Source: Acholeplasmatales bacterium (lineage in GTDB: Bacteria; Bacillota_I; Bacilli_A; Acholeplasmatales; Anaeroplasmataceae). From it: DNA of 64,000 bases. Both the position numbers and the translations under genes were made by a program. The DNA lies in the NCBI GenBank assembly GCA_900767915.1, contig CAAGAX010000060.1, positions 62,001 to 126,000 of the forward strand. Reading direction: 5' to 3'. A model generated the notes under the pieces. The model was given only the letters and a program-made list of their open reading frames with translations. It did not search any database and was not told where the DNA came from. Positions 36,911 to 46,597 of the stretch are shown here, piece by piece; position 1 is the stretch's first letter, and each line of letters begins with the position of its first letter.

Positions 36911-38306
36911 AGAAGAGATAAATGAAATAGTTGGTGATTACAAATATGGCTTTACAACTGATGCGAAAACTGTTTTAACATCAGGTAAGGGATTATCAAA
37001 AGAGGTTGTTGAATTTATTTCTAGAGCTAAGCATGAGCCTGATTGGATGAGAGAATTTAGATTAAATGCTTATGAGGCATTTTTAAAAATTCCTAATCCA
37101 AGCTGGGGACCAGACTTATCTAGTATAGATTTTGATGAATATACTTATTATATAAAATCATCAGAAAAAACTGAAAATTCATGGGATGAGGTTCCAGAGC
37201 CTATTAGAGATACCTTTAATAAATTAGGTATTCCTGAAGCAGAGGCAAAATATTTAGCCGGATCATCAACACAATTTGAATCAGAGGTTGTTTATCATAA
37301 TAATTTGAAGGAATTAGATGAACAAGGAGTAATATTTTGTGATACAGATACTGCAGTTAGATTATATCCTGATTTAGTAAAGGAATATTTTGGTAAAATT
37401 GTTCCTTATACTGACAATAAATATGCAGCCTTAAATAGTGCTGTATGGAGTGGTGGGTCATTTATTTATGTACCGAAGGGCGTAAAGCTTACAAAGCCAG
37501 TTCAATCATATTTTAGAATTAATTCTGAAAGAATGGGACAATTCGAAAGAACACTTATTATTGTTGAGGATGAGGCTGATGTCCATTATGTAGAAGGCTG
37601 TACTGCTCCTCAATATTCAAAGGATTCCTTACATGCGGCAGTAGTTGAAATTTATGTTAAGAAGCATGCACATTGTCGTTATTCAACAGTTCAAAACTGG
37701 AGTAACAATATTGTTAACCTGGTAACAAAGCGTACATTAGTTGATGATTATGGACATATGGAGTGGATTGACGGAAACGTTGGAGCTGGATTAAATATGA
37801 AATATCCTGCGTGCGTATTAAAGGGAAAGCATTCAAAGGGAACTACAATTTCTATTGCTTTCGCATCCCAAGGACAATTACAGGATACAGGTGCTAAAAT
37901 GATTCATTTAGGTGAAGGCTCAACCTCTACTATTATTTCAAAGAGTATTTGCAGAAGTGGTGGTAAGGTTAACTATCGTGGTATGGTTTCATGTGGTAAT
38001 AAGGCACTTGGTGCGAGAAGCCATGTTGAATGTGATACCTTAATTTTAGATGGTGAATCAACATCAGATACAATTCCTACAAATACAGGAAAAAATAGTG
38101 ACATGTATATTGAGCATGAGGCTACTGTTTCAAAGGTTAATGAGGAACAGCTATTTTATTTAATGAGTAGAGGTTTAACAGAATCTGAAGCTACAGAGAT
38201 GATTGTTATGGGCTTTATTGAACCATTTAGTAAGGAATTACCAATGGAGTATGCGGTTGAATTAAATAGATTAATTAAGCTTGAAATGGTTAATTCTATT
38301 GGATAA
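36897..38306 (+). CDS. sufB: Fe-S cluster assembly protein SufB
   Basis: SufB is the main scaffold subunit on which the cluster is assembled. The 469-residue length is standard. Diagnostic blocks include GPDLSSIDFDEYTYY, AVWSGGSFIYVPKGV, GCTAPQYSKDSLHAAVVEI, WSNNIVNLVTKR and the C-terminal HEATVSKVNEEQLFYLMSRGL. It is the last gene of the suf operon and is followed by a terminator. Confidence 0.98.
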   Translation: MDKSKEEINEIVGDYKYGFTTDAKTVLTSGKGLSKEVVEFISRAKHEPDWMREFRLNAYEAFLKIPNPSWGPDLSSIDFDEYTYYIKSSEKTENSWDEVPEPIRDTFNKLGIPEAEAKYLAGSSTQFESEVVYHNNLKELDEQGVIFCDTDTAVRLYPDLVKEYFGKIVPYTDNKYAALNSAVWSGGSFIYVPKGVKLTKPVQSYFRINSERMGQFERTLIIVEDEADVHYVEGCTAPQYSKDSLHAAVVEIYVKKHAHCRYSTVQNWSNNIVNLVTKRTLVDDYGHMEWIDGNVGAGLNMKYPACVLKGKHSKGTTISIAFASQGQLQDTGAKMIHLGEGSTSTIISKSICRSGGKVNYRGMVSCGNKALGARSHVECDTLILDGESTSDTIPTNTGKNSDMYIEHEATVSKVNEEQLFYLMSRGLTESEATEMIVMGFIEPFSKELPMEYAVELNRLIKLEMVNSIG

Positions 38307-38331
38307 AATTAAATTTATTTATAAAAATACT

Positions 38332-38364
38332 AGCATTTTGTTAATTGTAGCAAAATGCTTTTTT
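38332..38364 (+). terminator. suf operon terminator
   Basis: AGCATTTTG, a ten-base loop, CAAAATGCT, then six T with one C. Confidence 0.9.
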
Positions 38365-38379
38365 CTTTAAATATATTTC

Positions 38380-38408
38380 TTGCTTAATAATGATAAATAT
38401 AATAAAAT
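38380..38408 (+). promoter_or_regulatory. promoter of the Wadjet operon
   Basis: TTGCTT (38380-38385), 17-base spacer, TAAAAT (38403-38408), 44 bases before jetA. Confidence 0.6.
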
Positions 38409-38451
38409 TTATGTAATGAAATTTATTTATTTTAAAAAAAGAGGTGATTTT

Positions 38452-39849
38452 GTGGCATCTATTTTTGATATTACAGGAGATAATTTTTTCACTCCTCTTG
38501 CTAGTAAAAATAAAAAAATATATATCGATACAATTTTATATTTACATAGTCTAATTAATGAGCTTTTTGAAGCCTCAGCTAATGAAAAAAATAAAATAAT
38601 TGATTCTTTAGCTTCTCATTTAGACGATTTAGCCTATATAGAGCTATATGATGATAGTACTAATAATGAAATAGAAGATAATATCGATAATTACAATAAA
38701 GCTAAAATTATTATTAATTCATTAATTAATTATGGATGGCTAGTAGAAGAGTCTATTGGAGATGGAAAAAGAGCAATGGACTTTTCTAGTGTCAGCTATA
38801 GCTTTATAGCTTTAATTGAAGAAATGATGAATAATAAAAAGCCATCATATACAGGCTCTGTAAGAATTCTTAAGAATTATACTGAAACCTTTGATTATAC
38901 AAGAATTGATAGCCTTGAAATTATCGATAGTGAGCTTTCTAAATTGGTTGTTTCCTTAAGAGGATTAAGATCAAGTATTCAAAAATATTATAAAAATATA
39001 ACTAAAAATAAAAGTACAGTAGATTTAGAGGAGCTTTTAAATGAATTTACTGGTGAATATAAGGATGCCTTTTTTGATTCTTCCTATTTAAGATTGAAAA
39101 TAATAGATAATATTGATATTGAGATTCCCAAAATTGAGGATAGGCTTTTAGAAATATTTGATGATAAAAACTTTTTTAACATAGAAAAACTAATTAATTC
39201 AAGAATAGATAAGGATTATAAAACCTATGAGGATGCTTTAAAATATTATTATGAAGCTAAAAAAAATATTTTTATAAATATAAGATCAATTCCTTCATTA
39301 ATTAAAATGATTGATTCAAAGAATAATAAATATGTAACAAGAACAGTTAGTGTTATTATTCATTTAATTAATAGAGGAGAGGATATTGAAGGTATTTTAA
39401 ATAGATTAATATCTTATATTAAGAATGATAAGGAGCTAATAGATGATAAATATTTATCAATATTTGAAATGAAGCATTATTCATTTGATTTACTTGCACG
39501 TCCCAAAAAGAAGTCTATTAAAATTAAACCTGAGGCAGTACCAATAGATATTGAAATTAGTGATGAAGTAAAAAAAGAAGCCTTATTAAGCTTAGAAAAT
39601 GATAAAAAATATAATATTACTAATGTTAATAAATTTGTTTTAGATTTTCTAAATGATAAAAATGAAAAAGAAATAAAAGAACTTGAAATAAAATCAAAGT
39701 TTGAATTTATAATGATAATCTGTATTATTATGTATTCTAAAATACCTAATGCTATATATGATTTAAAGCCATTAAATGAAAGAATTCATAAAAATAATAT
39801 TTCATTTAATAATTTTATTATAAGAATAAAGGGAGGATATAATGACTAA
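38452..39849 (+). CDS. jetA: Wadjet defence subunit JetA
   Basis: JetA is the MukF-like kleisin subunit of the Wadjet SMC complex, which recognises and helps destroy circular plasmids. The 465-residue protein opens with FDITGDNFFTPLASKNKKIYID, the N-terminal motif FF.PLASKN..iY.D of the JetA family, and is mostly helical with many charged residues. The GTG at 38452 is taken as start because GAGGTGAT stands just upstream; a longer reading from 38380 runs through the promoter and has no site. It overlaps jetB by eight bases. Codon use is as AT-rich as in neighbouring core genes. Confidence 0.88.
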   Translation: MASIFDITGDNFFTPLASKNKKIYIDTILYLHSLINELFEASANEKNKIIDSLASHLDDLAYIELYDDSTNNEIEDNIDNYNKAKIIINSLINYGWLVEESIGDGKRAMDFSSVSYSFIALIEEMMNNKKPSYTGSVRILKNYTETFDYTRIDSLEIIDSELSKLVVSLRGLRSSIQKYYKNITKNKSTVDLEELLNEFTGEYKDAFFDSSYLRLKIIDNIDIEIPKIEDRLLEIFDDKNFFNIEKLINSRIDKDYKTYEDALKYYYEAKKNIFINIRSIPSLIKMIDSKNNKYVTRTVSVIIHLINRGEDIEGILNRLISYIKNDKELIDDKYLSIFEMKHYSFDLLARPKKKSIKIKPEAVPIDIEISDEVKKEALLSLENDKKYNITNVNKFVLDFLNDKNEKEIKELEIKSKFEFIMIICIIMYSKIPNAIYDLKPLNERIHKNNISFNNFIIRIKGGYND

Positions 39850-40465
39850 TTTAGAAAGTACTGAATTTAATCAGCTATATTGTGAATTATCTACAAAGGA
39901 TAAGGATATATTTAAGGATATTACTATTAGATTATTAAAGGTTAATTTCTTACTTAGAAAAATTAATAGTGAGATGTATTTATTTATTTTGAGTCATAAA
40001 GATATGTTTATCTTATTCTTTCAATATATTAATTTTGATTTTATTGTTAGAGAGGATAAGGAATTAGTCTATATTAAATCTAATGATGAAAAGCTATCAA
40101 AAAATTTGACTAAAAATGAAACTATATGTCTATTAATTTTAAGATTATTATATCAAAGAAAAATAGATGAGGTTAGCTTATCAAATGATATTGAAATAAC
40201 TATTAAAGAGCTTCAGGATCAACTATTTGCGATAGGTTTTGATAGTAATAATGATAGAGTTAAAAAAAGTATTTTAAATGATATGCTAAAGACTTTTAAG
40301 CAGCATAATATTGTATATTATAACGATCAGGATACTAATTTAGATAATACAATAATTACTATTTATCCTTCAATTGAGGTTGCAATGGATTTTAAGGAAA
40401 TGGAACAAATATTAATCAGATTAGAATCATTTTCTAATGGTGAGGAGGCTGATTTAGATGCTTAG
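39842..40465 (+). CDS. jetB: Wadjet defence subunit JetB (DUF4194)
   Basis: JetB is the MukE-like, winged-helix partner of JetA. The 207-residue protein has the domain outline of DUF4194: helical start, the patch ENETICLLILRLLYQRKI-like (KNETICLLILRLLYQRK, about 97-114) and a strand-rich end (YNDQDTNLDNTIITIYPSIEVAM). Its place between jetA and jetC and the overlaps on both sides make the call firm. GGGAGG precedes the ATG. Confidence 0.88.
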   Translation: MTNLESTEFNQLYCELSTKDKDIFKDITIRLLKVNFLLRKINSEMYLFILSHKDMFILFFQYINFDFIVREDKELVYIKSNDEKLSKNLTKNETICLLILRLLYQRKIDEVSLSNDIEITIKELQDQLFAIGFDSNNDRVKKSILNDMLKTFKQHNIVYYNDQDTNLDNTIITIYPSIEVAMDFKEMEQILIRLESFSNGEEADLDA

Positions 40466-43400
40466 TAAGGTATTATTAATTAATTGGATGTACTTTCAAA
40501 AGGCCTTACTTCCTATTAATGGTAATACAGCAATAGTTGGTGTAAATGGTACAGGTAAATCAACAATCATTGATGCGATACAAATGCTATTATTAGGTGC
40601 TAGACAATCAAAATTTAATTCAAATGCTAATGCTGAAAAAAGAACATTAGAATCATATGTAAGAGGACATATTGCTTCTTTTGATAAGGAATATTTAAGA
40701 CCTAATGATGTTGTTACCTATTTAGCTATGCAGGTTGAGGTATCAGGTAGTAAATATATTTTTGGTATTAATATTGAATATAGAGCATTACAAAATAGAT
40801 TATTAGATCCTAGATATTTTTTTATTAAGGACTTAGAATTAACTGAAGATTTATTTATAACAAGTGATAATTTTCCTAAATCATATGATGTGTTTAATAA
40901 GGAAATAAAAGGAAATAAAAGCTATATAGCCTTCCCTACTCTTTTAAGCTATCAAAATAAGATTAAAGAAATATTTGGATTAAAAATAGATGGATCTTAT
41001 TTTAAGATTTTATCAAGAGCGATTGGTATAAAAAATATTACTGAATGTAATAAATTCATGAATGAATTTGTTTTAGATGAGGCTATTATTGATGTTACTG
41101 ATATAAAGAAAAATATATTAGAAATGGAACGTATCTCTAAAACTATTGAGCGTGAAGAGGAAAAGCTTAAAGCTTTAGATAATATAGTTAATTTTGGAGA
41201 TGAAATTAATTCTAATTTAAATGAATATGAAAGATTACAATATAAATATTTAATTGCTTCTATTCTAAATTTAGATAATGAAATTTTAAGGATTAAGGAA
41301 GAAAATAATAAATTATTAATTTCTTTAGATGAAGAGAAAAAAAGAAAAATAAGCTATGAAAATAGTAATGAAGATTACTATAAATCTAAGCTAGAATTAG
41401 AAAATGCATATAATAATCTATTTCCTGATTTAATGCTTAAAAAGGATAGATTAAATCAATTAGAGAATGAATATAATACTATTCATAGTTATTTAAATAC
41501 ATTTATTTCTAGATGCAATAATGAATTAAAAGAATTTAATTTATTAAAAGAATTAAAAAATAAAGAAATTAATAATTTTATTAATTATTTAAAGGTAGGA
41601 GATTATACTACAAGTAGTGCTAAAGAAAATTTTAATACTATTAGAAATACATTAAAGCTTTTATTAGAAGAATATAGTGAAGAATTAGCACTTTTAAAAA
41701 ATAATATAAAGCTAATTAGAGATGAAATTTTTGAAATACAAGAAACTATTAAAAGCTTAGAAAATAATCAGCCTAAATTTAATAATACTTTATTAAGCTT
41801 TAGAGATTATATAAAAAAGGGCTTATATGATAAATATAAGGTTGATGTTGATGTTAAGTTTTTATGTGAATATTTAGATATTTCTAATGATGAATGGAGA
41901 AATGCAATTGAAGGCTATTTAGGTAATCAAAGATTTTATTTGGTTGTACCTAATAATTATTATAAGGACGCTTTAAAGCTATATAATAGTAATAATAGCT
42001 TTTATGGTATTAGAATTATAAATTGCTTAAGATTGCCAAGCTTTGACAGTGAAAAGAATACATTAGGAGATTATGTTGTAGCTTCTAATGACATTGCTTT
42101 AAATTATGCTAGATATATTTTAAATAGAGTTCATTGTGTTGATGATATTAATGATTTAGATAATTATGATATTTCTATAACTAGGGATTGTATGTGTTAT
42201 CAAAATTATAGTGTTTTTAGAATTGCTCCTAAAAGATATAAGGAAAGCTTTATTGGTGCTTTAGGATTAAAGAAGCAATTGGAATTAAAGAAAGAAGAAT
42301 TCGAAAATAAAAATATTGAAGCCAGTAAGCTTCTTTCTAATTATAACGAGCTTAATGAATATAAGAAGCTTATTAATAATAATATTAATTTCTTAAGTGA
42401 AATGATTGAAAATAATGATTATTTTAATAGTATTGATAGAGATAGCTATTTAGATAAGGAAATTAATAATTTGAAAGAAAAAATTAATTTCTATCAAAAT
42501 GATCCTAAGAGCATGGAAATTCTACTTAAAATAAGTGATTGTGAAAAGTCTATTGAAGCTAATAAAAATTTAATTACAGCAACAGATAACTTTATTATTA
42601 ACCTAAATTCTAAAATTGAAGCTAATAATAATGATATTTCCTCTAAAGAAAAAGAAAAGCTTAACTATAGTGATGATTTATATGGTGCTCAACAATTATT
42701 ATTAGATTCTATTAGAGATGAATTGCAAGATGTTAAGATCAATAGAGCCTATATAAGTAGCTTATATAATAATATTAAAATATTAAATAATAAGAATATT
42801 AAGGATAGAAGTGATATTGAGAATTTAATGAGAGGTGTAAGAGATAAATTTAATATTAATCTTGAGCCTAATTTTGATTTATTTGATAGGTATAAAGAAG
42901 AAAAGAATAAGATAAATCAAAATGTATTTAAATCAAATTCAAAGCTTATTGAAATGAGAAAAAGCTATTTAAAGTTATTCTTTAGTGAATTTCTATCTAA
43001 ATTAAATCAATCTATTGAAAATGCCTTTGAAACCATAAAAAATCTTAATAATAGTTTATCTACATTTACCTTTGGTAATGATTATTATAGTATTAAATGT
43101 GATATTACTAATAATTTAGATTTAAAAGAAATTTATGAATATGCTAAGGAATTTAATTCTTCTAATTCTGATAGAGGATTATTTGTTGATAGGGAATATG
43201 AGGATAAGAAGCGACAAAGGGTTGAAGAATTATTAAATCAATATATGTTTAGTGATGATATTAAAACTCAAAATATTGTTGTAGATTATAGAAATTATTT
43301 ATATTTTGATGTTTTAGTTCATTCTAATGATATTATTAAAAGCTTAAATAGAGTTATTAGATCACAATCTGGTGGAGAGGTACAGGTTCCTTTTTATATT

Positions 43401-43664
43401 CTTTCTGGTGTAGCCTTTAAGCAAACATTAGATAAAAGAAATAAGGATGCATTAGGTATTGTTTTATACGATGAGGCGTTTGATAAGATGGATGCTCAAA
43501 GAATTCAATCAATGCTTCTATTTTATAAAGATAAGCTTAATATTCAAGTTGTTCTTGCAGCTCCTGGTAAGCTTGATTCCTTAGTAGATAATATGAATAC
43601 TATTTTAGCTATTGTTAGAGATAATGATAAAGCGATTGTGAGTGATATTTCTCATGACATTTGA
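40458..43664 (+). CDS. jetC: Wadjet SMC-like ATPase JetC
   Basis: JetC is the MukB-like SMC motor that extrudes DNA loops. The 1068-residue protein has the N-terminal Walker A VGVNGTGKST (about residues 27-36) followed by IIDAIQMLLLGA, two long coiled-coil stretches (about 215-410 and 600-860) around a hinge-like region with the YVVA/ARYILNRVHCVDD block, and the C-terminal signature SQSGGEVQVPFYILSG (about 972) and Walker B IVLYDEAFDKMD (about 1003). The overlap with jetB and jetD shows a single operon. No frameshift or lost motif is visible, so the ATPase should be active. Confidence 0.93.
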   Translation: MLSKVLLINWMYFQKALLPINGNTAIVGVNGTGKSTIIDAIQMLLLGARQSKFNSNANAEKRTLESYVRGHIASFDKEYLRPNDVVTYLAMQVEVSGSKYIFGINIEYRALQNRLLDPRYFFIKDLELTEDLFITSDNFPKSYDVFNKEIKGNKSYIAFPTLLSYQNKIKEIFGLKIDGSYFKILSRAIGIKNITECNKFMNEFVLDEAIIDVTDIKKNILEMERISKTIEREEEKLKALDNIVNFGDEINSNLNEYERLQYKYLIASILNLDNEILRIKEENNKLLISLDEEKKRKISYENSNEDYYKSKLELENAYNNLFPDLMLKKDRLNQLENEYNTIHSYLNTFISRCNNELKEFNLLKELKNKEINNFINYLKVGDYTTSSAKENFNTIRNTLKLLLEEYSEELALLKNNIKLIRDEIFEIQETIKSLENNQPKFNNTLLSFRDYIKKGLYDKYKVDVDVKFLCEYLDISNDEWRNAIEGYLGNQRFYLVVPNNYYKDALKLYNSNNSFYGIRIINCLRLPSFDSEKNTLGDYVVASNDIALNYARYILNRVHCVDDINDLDNYDISITRDCMCYQNYSVFRIAPKRYKESFIGALGLKKQLELKKEEFENKNIEASKLLSNYNELNEYKKLINNNINFLSEMIENNDYFNSIDRDSYLDKEINNLKEKINFYQNDPKSMEILLKISDCEKSIEANKNLITATDNFIINLNSKIEANNNDISSKEKEKLNYSDDLYGAQQLLLDSIRDELQDVKINRAYISSLYNNIKILNNKNIKDRSDIENLMRGVRDKFNINLEPNFDLFDRYKEEKNKINQNVFKSNSKLIEMRKSYLKLFFSEFLSKLNQSIENAFETIKNLNNSLSTFTFGNDYYSIKCDITNNLDLKEIYEYAKEFNSSNSDRGLFVDREYEDKKRQRVEELLNQYMFSDDIKTQNIVVDYRNYLYFDVLVHSNDIIKSLNRVIRSQSGGEVQVPFYILSGVAFKQTLDKRNKDALGIVLYDEAFDKMDAQRIQSMLLFYKDKLNIQVVLAAPGKLDSLVDNMNTILAIVRDNDKAIVSDISHDI

Positions 43665-44775
43665 TGAAATAATATTAACTGATTTAGTAAAAATTTATGA
43701 GAAAAGAGATTCTCATAGCTCTAGCTTTAAAACTAAAATAAAAATAGTATTAAATAAAGATAAATATCCTAAGTATTTTGATAATATTAATGAATATGAT
43801 GATGCTATAAAAAGATTATCTTTAAAGGGATATATTTTTACTCATAAAATGAAGCATGATACTGTAATTGATTATATTTATCTTAATTTAGATTATATAG
43901 ATGAAATAAAGGAGCTTTTAGGAATTGATTCTATAGCTTATAAAAGAGATAAATTAATTAATGAATTAGATAAGTATGATGATAGTATTATTATAAATTT
44001 AAGAGATATGATTATTAATAGAATTAATAATAATAAATCAATTGTTAAATATTTAAATGATGATTTTATTGATTCAATAAGAGCAGTTCATTATTTAGAA
44101 AATATTAAATCTCCTATTTATGAAAGAAATGCTAGTAATTATTTATTTAATGATTCTAAAAGATTAAATAAAATTAAAGGTATAATAGAGGATATTTATA
44201 ATAATAGTAATATTTTTGAGGAAAAGGGTATATTATCCTTTACACCATATTTATTTCTTAAGGGTGAAGGTATTATTAGAATAAATCAAGAGGTTATTGA
44301 TTTAAGTAAGCTAAATACTTCAATAGGGATTCCTATTGATAATATTGATATTATTAGCTTTGTAGATATTAGTATGATTACAACTATTGAAAATCTTACT
44401 ACCTTTTATGATTATATAGGTAAAGGATGTATTATTTATTTAGGTGGATTTCCTTCTAGAAGTCAAATAAGTATTTTAAATAAAATTAAAGAGGTATGTA
44501 ATTCATTTTATCATTTTGGTGACATAGATTATGGTGGATATTTAATACTAGATAATTTAATTAGTAATTTAAATATTAATATTAATACTATTAATATGGA
44601 TTTAAAAACATTAATTAATAATAAAAAATATTTATCTCATTTTAATGATGATAAATATATAGAAAAGCTTTACTCCTTATTAGATAAGCCTAATTTAGTT
44701 AAATATTATAATTCTATTAAATATATGATAGATAATAGAGTATGGCTAGAGCAGGAAAGCTTTTATAATAGATAA
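43654..44775 (+). CDS. jetD: Wadjet nuclease subunit JetD
   Basis: JetD is the toprim-like nuclease that cuts the trapped plasmid. The 373-residue protein has an N-terminal winged-helix part and a C-terminal DUF2220/toprim domain in which the metal-binding elements are visible: MITTIENLTTF (Glu of the first motif, about 250) and FGDIDYGGYLIL (Asp pair, about 291-299). CIIYLGGFPSRSQ between them is the family core. The ATG at 43654 has GTGAGTGAT upstream and overlaps jetC by 11 bases. With the three previous genes it makes a full type I Wadjet set. Confidence 0.9.
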   Translation: MTFDEIILTDLVKIYEKRDSHSSSFKTKIKIVLNKDKYPKYFDNINEYDDAIKRLSLKGYIFTHKMKHDTVIDYIYLNLDYIDEIKELLGIDSIAYKRDKLINELDKYDDSIIINLRDMIINRINNNKSIVKYLNDDFIDSIRAVHYLENIKSPIYERNASNYLFNDSKRLNKIKGIIEDIYNNSNIFEEKGILSFTPYLFLKGEGIIRINQEVIDLSKLNTSIGIPIDNIDIISFVDISMITTIENLTTFYDYIGKGCIIYLGGFPSRSQISILNKIKEVCNSFYHFGDIDYGGYLILDNLISNLNININTINMDLKTLINNKKYLSHFNDDKYIEKLYSLLDKPNLVKYYNSIKYMIDNRVWLEQESFYNR

Positions 44776-44789
44776 TATAAGAGGTATAT

Positions 44790-45500
44790 ATGATAACATC
44801 TTTAGAAAATGAAAAAGTAAAGCTTTTAATTAAATTAAATCAAGCTAAGTATCGTAAAAAGGAACATATGTTTATTGTTGAGGGAGCTCATTTAGTAGAT
44901 GAAGCAAGGAAGGCTAATTTATTAATTGAATGCTTTTCTATTAATGAAATTGAAGGATATACTCAGGTTTCTATTCCTGTTATGAATAAAATAGCTAATA
45001 CTGATACAACAGTAACAGAGATTGGTCTATGTAAAATGATAGAAAAAAATGAACTTAGTGATAAAATATTAATTTTAGATGGAGTACAGGATCCTGGTAA
45101 TTTAGGGGCATTAATGAGAAGTAGTAAAGCTTTTGGCTTTGATACAATTATATTAGGTGAAGGTACTGTTGATATTTATAATGATAAAGCTATAAGAGCA
45201 AGTCAAGGAGCTATTTTTAAGCTTAATTTTATTAAGGCTAAGCTTATAGATTTTATTCCAACTCTTAAGGATTATAATATATATGGTACTAATGTAGTTA
45301 ATGGAATTGATTTAAAAGATGTAGTAGCTAGTAATAAAATTGGCATTGTTTTAGGCAATGAGGGTAATGGTATTAGCGATGAAGTAAATAATTTATTAGA
45401 TAAAAATATTTATATTCCTATGAATAATACTGAATCTTTAAATGTCAGTGTTGCGGGAGGAATAATTATGTATTCATTGGCTAATAAAATGAATAGTTGA
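44790..45500 (+). CDS. TrmH/SpoU family RNA 2'-O-methyltransferase
   Basis: This 236-residue SPOUT methyltransferase has the N-terminal substrate-binding domain (about 1-85) and the catalytic knot with motif 1 DPGNLGALMRSSKAFGF (about 100-117), motif 2 LVLGNEGNG-like GIVLGNEGNGIS (about 187-198), and motif 3 IPMNNTESLNVSVAGGII (about 208-225). Such enzymes methylate ribose in rRNA or tRNA; the exact site cannot be told. It is only 14 bases after jetD with its own AGAGGT site, so it could be read from the Wadjet transcript. Confidence 0.88.
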   Translation: MITSLENEKVKLLIKLNQAKYRKKEHMFIVEGAHLVDEARKANLLIECFSINEIEGYTQVSIPVMNKIANTDTTVTEIGLCKMIEKNELSDKILILDGVQDPGNLGALMRSSKAFGFDTIILGEGTVDIYNDKAIRASQGAIFKLNFIKAKLIDFIPTLKDYNIYGTNVVNGIDLKDVVASNKIGIVLGNEGNGISDEVNNLLDKNIYIPMNNTESLNVSVAGGIIMYSLANKMNS

Positions 45501-45882
45501 TGTGGTAATTATTATTAATGCATATGTATGTGATGATATTATAGCTATTAACAAGATAGTAAGCTTTAAACAAAAATTTTACTTATTAAGCCATTCTTTT
45601 GTTTCTTTAATTTTATAAGTATTGGTTCATTAAATATATAAGGGATAACCTTAATTTATTTGTTAAAAAATAAAACAAATTGTTTAAGGCTATCCCTTTA
45701 ATTTTATATTTATGTTAATTTATAAAATAAAAAAAATATCCCAGATAATTATCAATCTTTAAAAAAGGGTAGTATATTATAGGATATTTTTCAAATAGTG
45801 ATAATAAATTATATCTAGCTTTTATAGTTTCTTAAAATCAGATATTGGATCTTTTCAATTAAAGTTTACACTATGAAGAGTA
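45501..45882. other. intergenic stretch with a long hairpin
   Basis: No plausible coding frame or RNA gene is seen. It contains the 59-base inverted repeat listed next, and a looser pairing of AAAATATCC near 45735 with GGATATTTT near 45780. The left part probably ends the methyltransferase transcript. Confidence 0.5.
45640..45698. repeat. long imperfect hairpin, possible terminator or small palindromic element
   Basis: AAGGGATA-A-CCTTAA at the left pairs with TTAAGG-C-TATCCCTT at the right, and the inner TTTGTT/AACAAA extend it, leaving a short A-rich loop. It is flanked by TATA-like bases. A T-rich tail follows, so it may end the methyltransferase transcript. Confidence 0.5.
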
Positions 45883-45907
45883 AAAGAAAAAGAGGCTTTA
45901 GCCTCTT
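45883..45907 (-). terminator. second terminator downstream of def
   Basis: On the minus strand AAGAGGC, loop TAAA, GCCTCTT, then TTTCTTTT. It backs up the def terminator next to it. Confidence 0.85.
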
Positions 45908-45936
45908 AGGATTAAAAATATTTTTTTCCTTTAAAA

Positions 45937-45960
45937 AAAATAGAGGCTATTCCTCTATTT
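45937..45960 (-). terminator. first def terminator, overlapping the stop codon
   Basis: On the minus strand AAATAGAGG, loop AATAG, CCTCTATTT, then T. The left arm contains the final codons of def. Confidence 0.85.
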
Positions 45961-46558
45961 CATCATCTATTAGATTTCCATTCTCATCTAAAACATATAA
46001 AGGCTTAGCTTCTATTTCATCTTCAGTATACATCTTATCAGTAAATAGAATACCATCTAAATGATCATATTCATGTTGGAATACTATTGCTGGATATCCT
46101 TCAAGCTTCATTGAAATATGCTTAAGCTTATTTGTTTGGTAGTCTAATACTTCACCTTTTATTTGAATTCTTAAATGTCTTGGAGTTACAAGACCATGGG
46201 TATCTCTATCAACAGATAGACATCCCTCTCCTCCTGGTAAATATACCATTTCGCTACTTTTAGCTATAATTTGAGGGTTGATTATTGCGAAGCTGTATTT
46301 TTTTTGCTTTTCATCTAAGAAGTCGACACAATTAATTGCGAACATTCTTTTGGCTACTCCAACCTGTGGGGCTGCAATTCCAACCCCTGGGCGTATTTGA
46401 TATTTTTCAACTAATTCATCAATAGCTGAAATTACTACATATTCAAATAATCCTCTAATACAGTTTAAATCTTCCTTTGTTAATGGTAAAGATACCTTTT
46501 GACATTTTTCTCTTAATACAGGGTTTCCTTCCTTTGTAATATCCTTTGCTAAATACAT
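45947..46558 (-). CDS. def: peptide deformylase
   Basis: Def removes the formyl group from the initiator Met of new proteins. The 203-residue protein has all three motifs: GVGIAAPQVG (about 57-66), EGCLSV (metal Cys, about 111-116) and HEYDHLDG (about 155-162). The length and the insertion between motifs fit type 2 deformylases of Gram-positive bacteria. The ATG at 46558 follows GGTGAT; an in-frame GTG at 46567 lies in that site. The site itself sits in the perfect inverted repeat AATCACC-GA-GGTGATT (46562-46577). Confidence 0.96.
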   Translation of the reverse strand: MYLAKDITKEGNPVLREKCQKVSLPLTKEDLNCIRGLFEYVVISAIDELVEKYQIRPGVGIAAPQVGVAKRMFAINCVDFLDEKQKKYSFAIINPQIIAKSSEMVYLPGGEGCLSVDRDTHGLVTPRHLRIQIKGEVLDYQTNKLKHISMKLEGYPAIVFQHEYDHLDGILFTDKMYTEDEIEAKPLYVLDENGNLIDDEIEE

Positions 46559-46561
46559 ATA

Positions 46562-46577
46562 AATCACCGAGGTGATT
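46562..46577. repeat. perfect inverted repeat covering the def ribosome binding site
   Basis: AATCACC and GGTGATT are separated by GA. In the def transcript this would pair the ribosome site with the sequence just before it, though a two-base loop is tight; as DNA it could be an operator. Confidence 0.4.
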
Positions 46578-46597
46578 ATAACATATTTATTTTAAAA

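Noticed and set aside
38452..44775. Recent horizontal transfer of the Wadjet operon
   Set aside because: Codon and base use look like the neighbouring core genes and there are no mobile-element genes at its borders; only the system type itself suggests mobility.
45640..45698. Insertion sequence or MITE
   Set aside because: There is no transposase and no clear target duplication; a transcript hairpin is the simpler reading.
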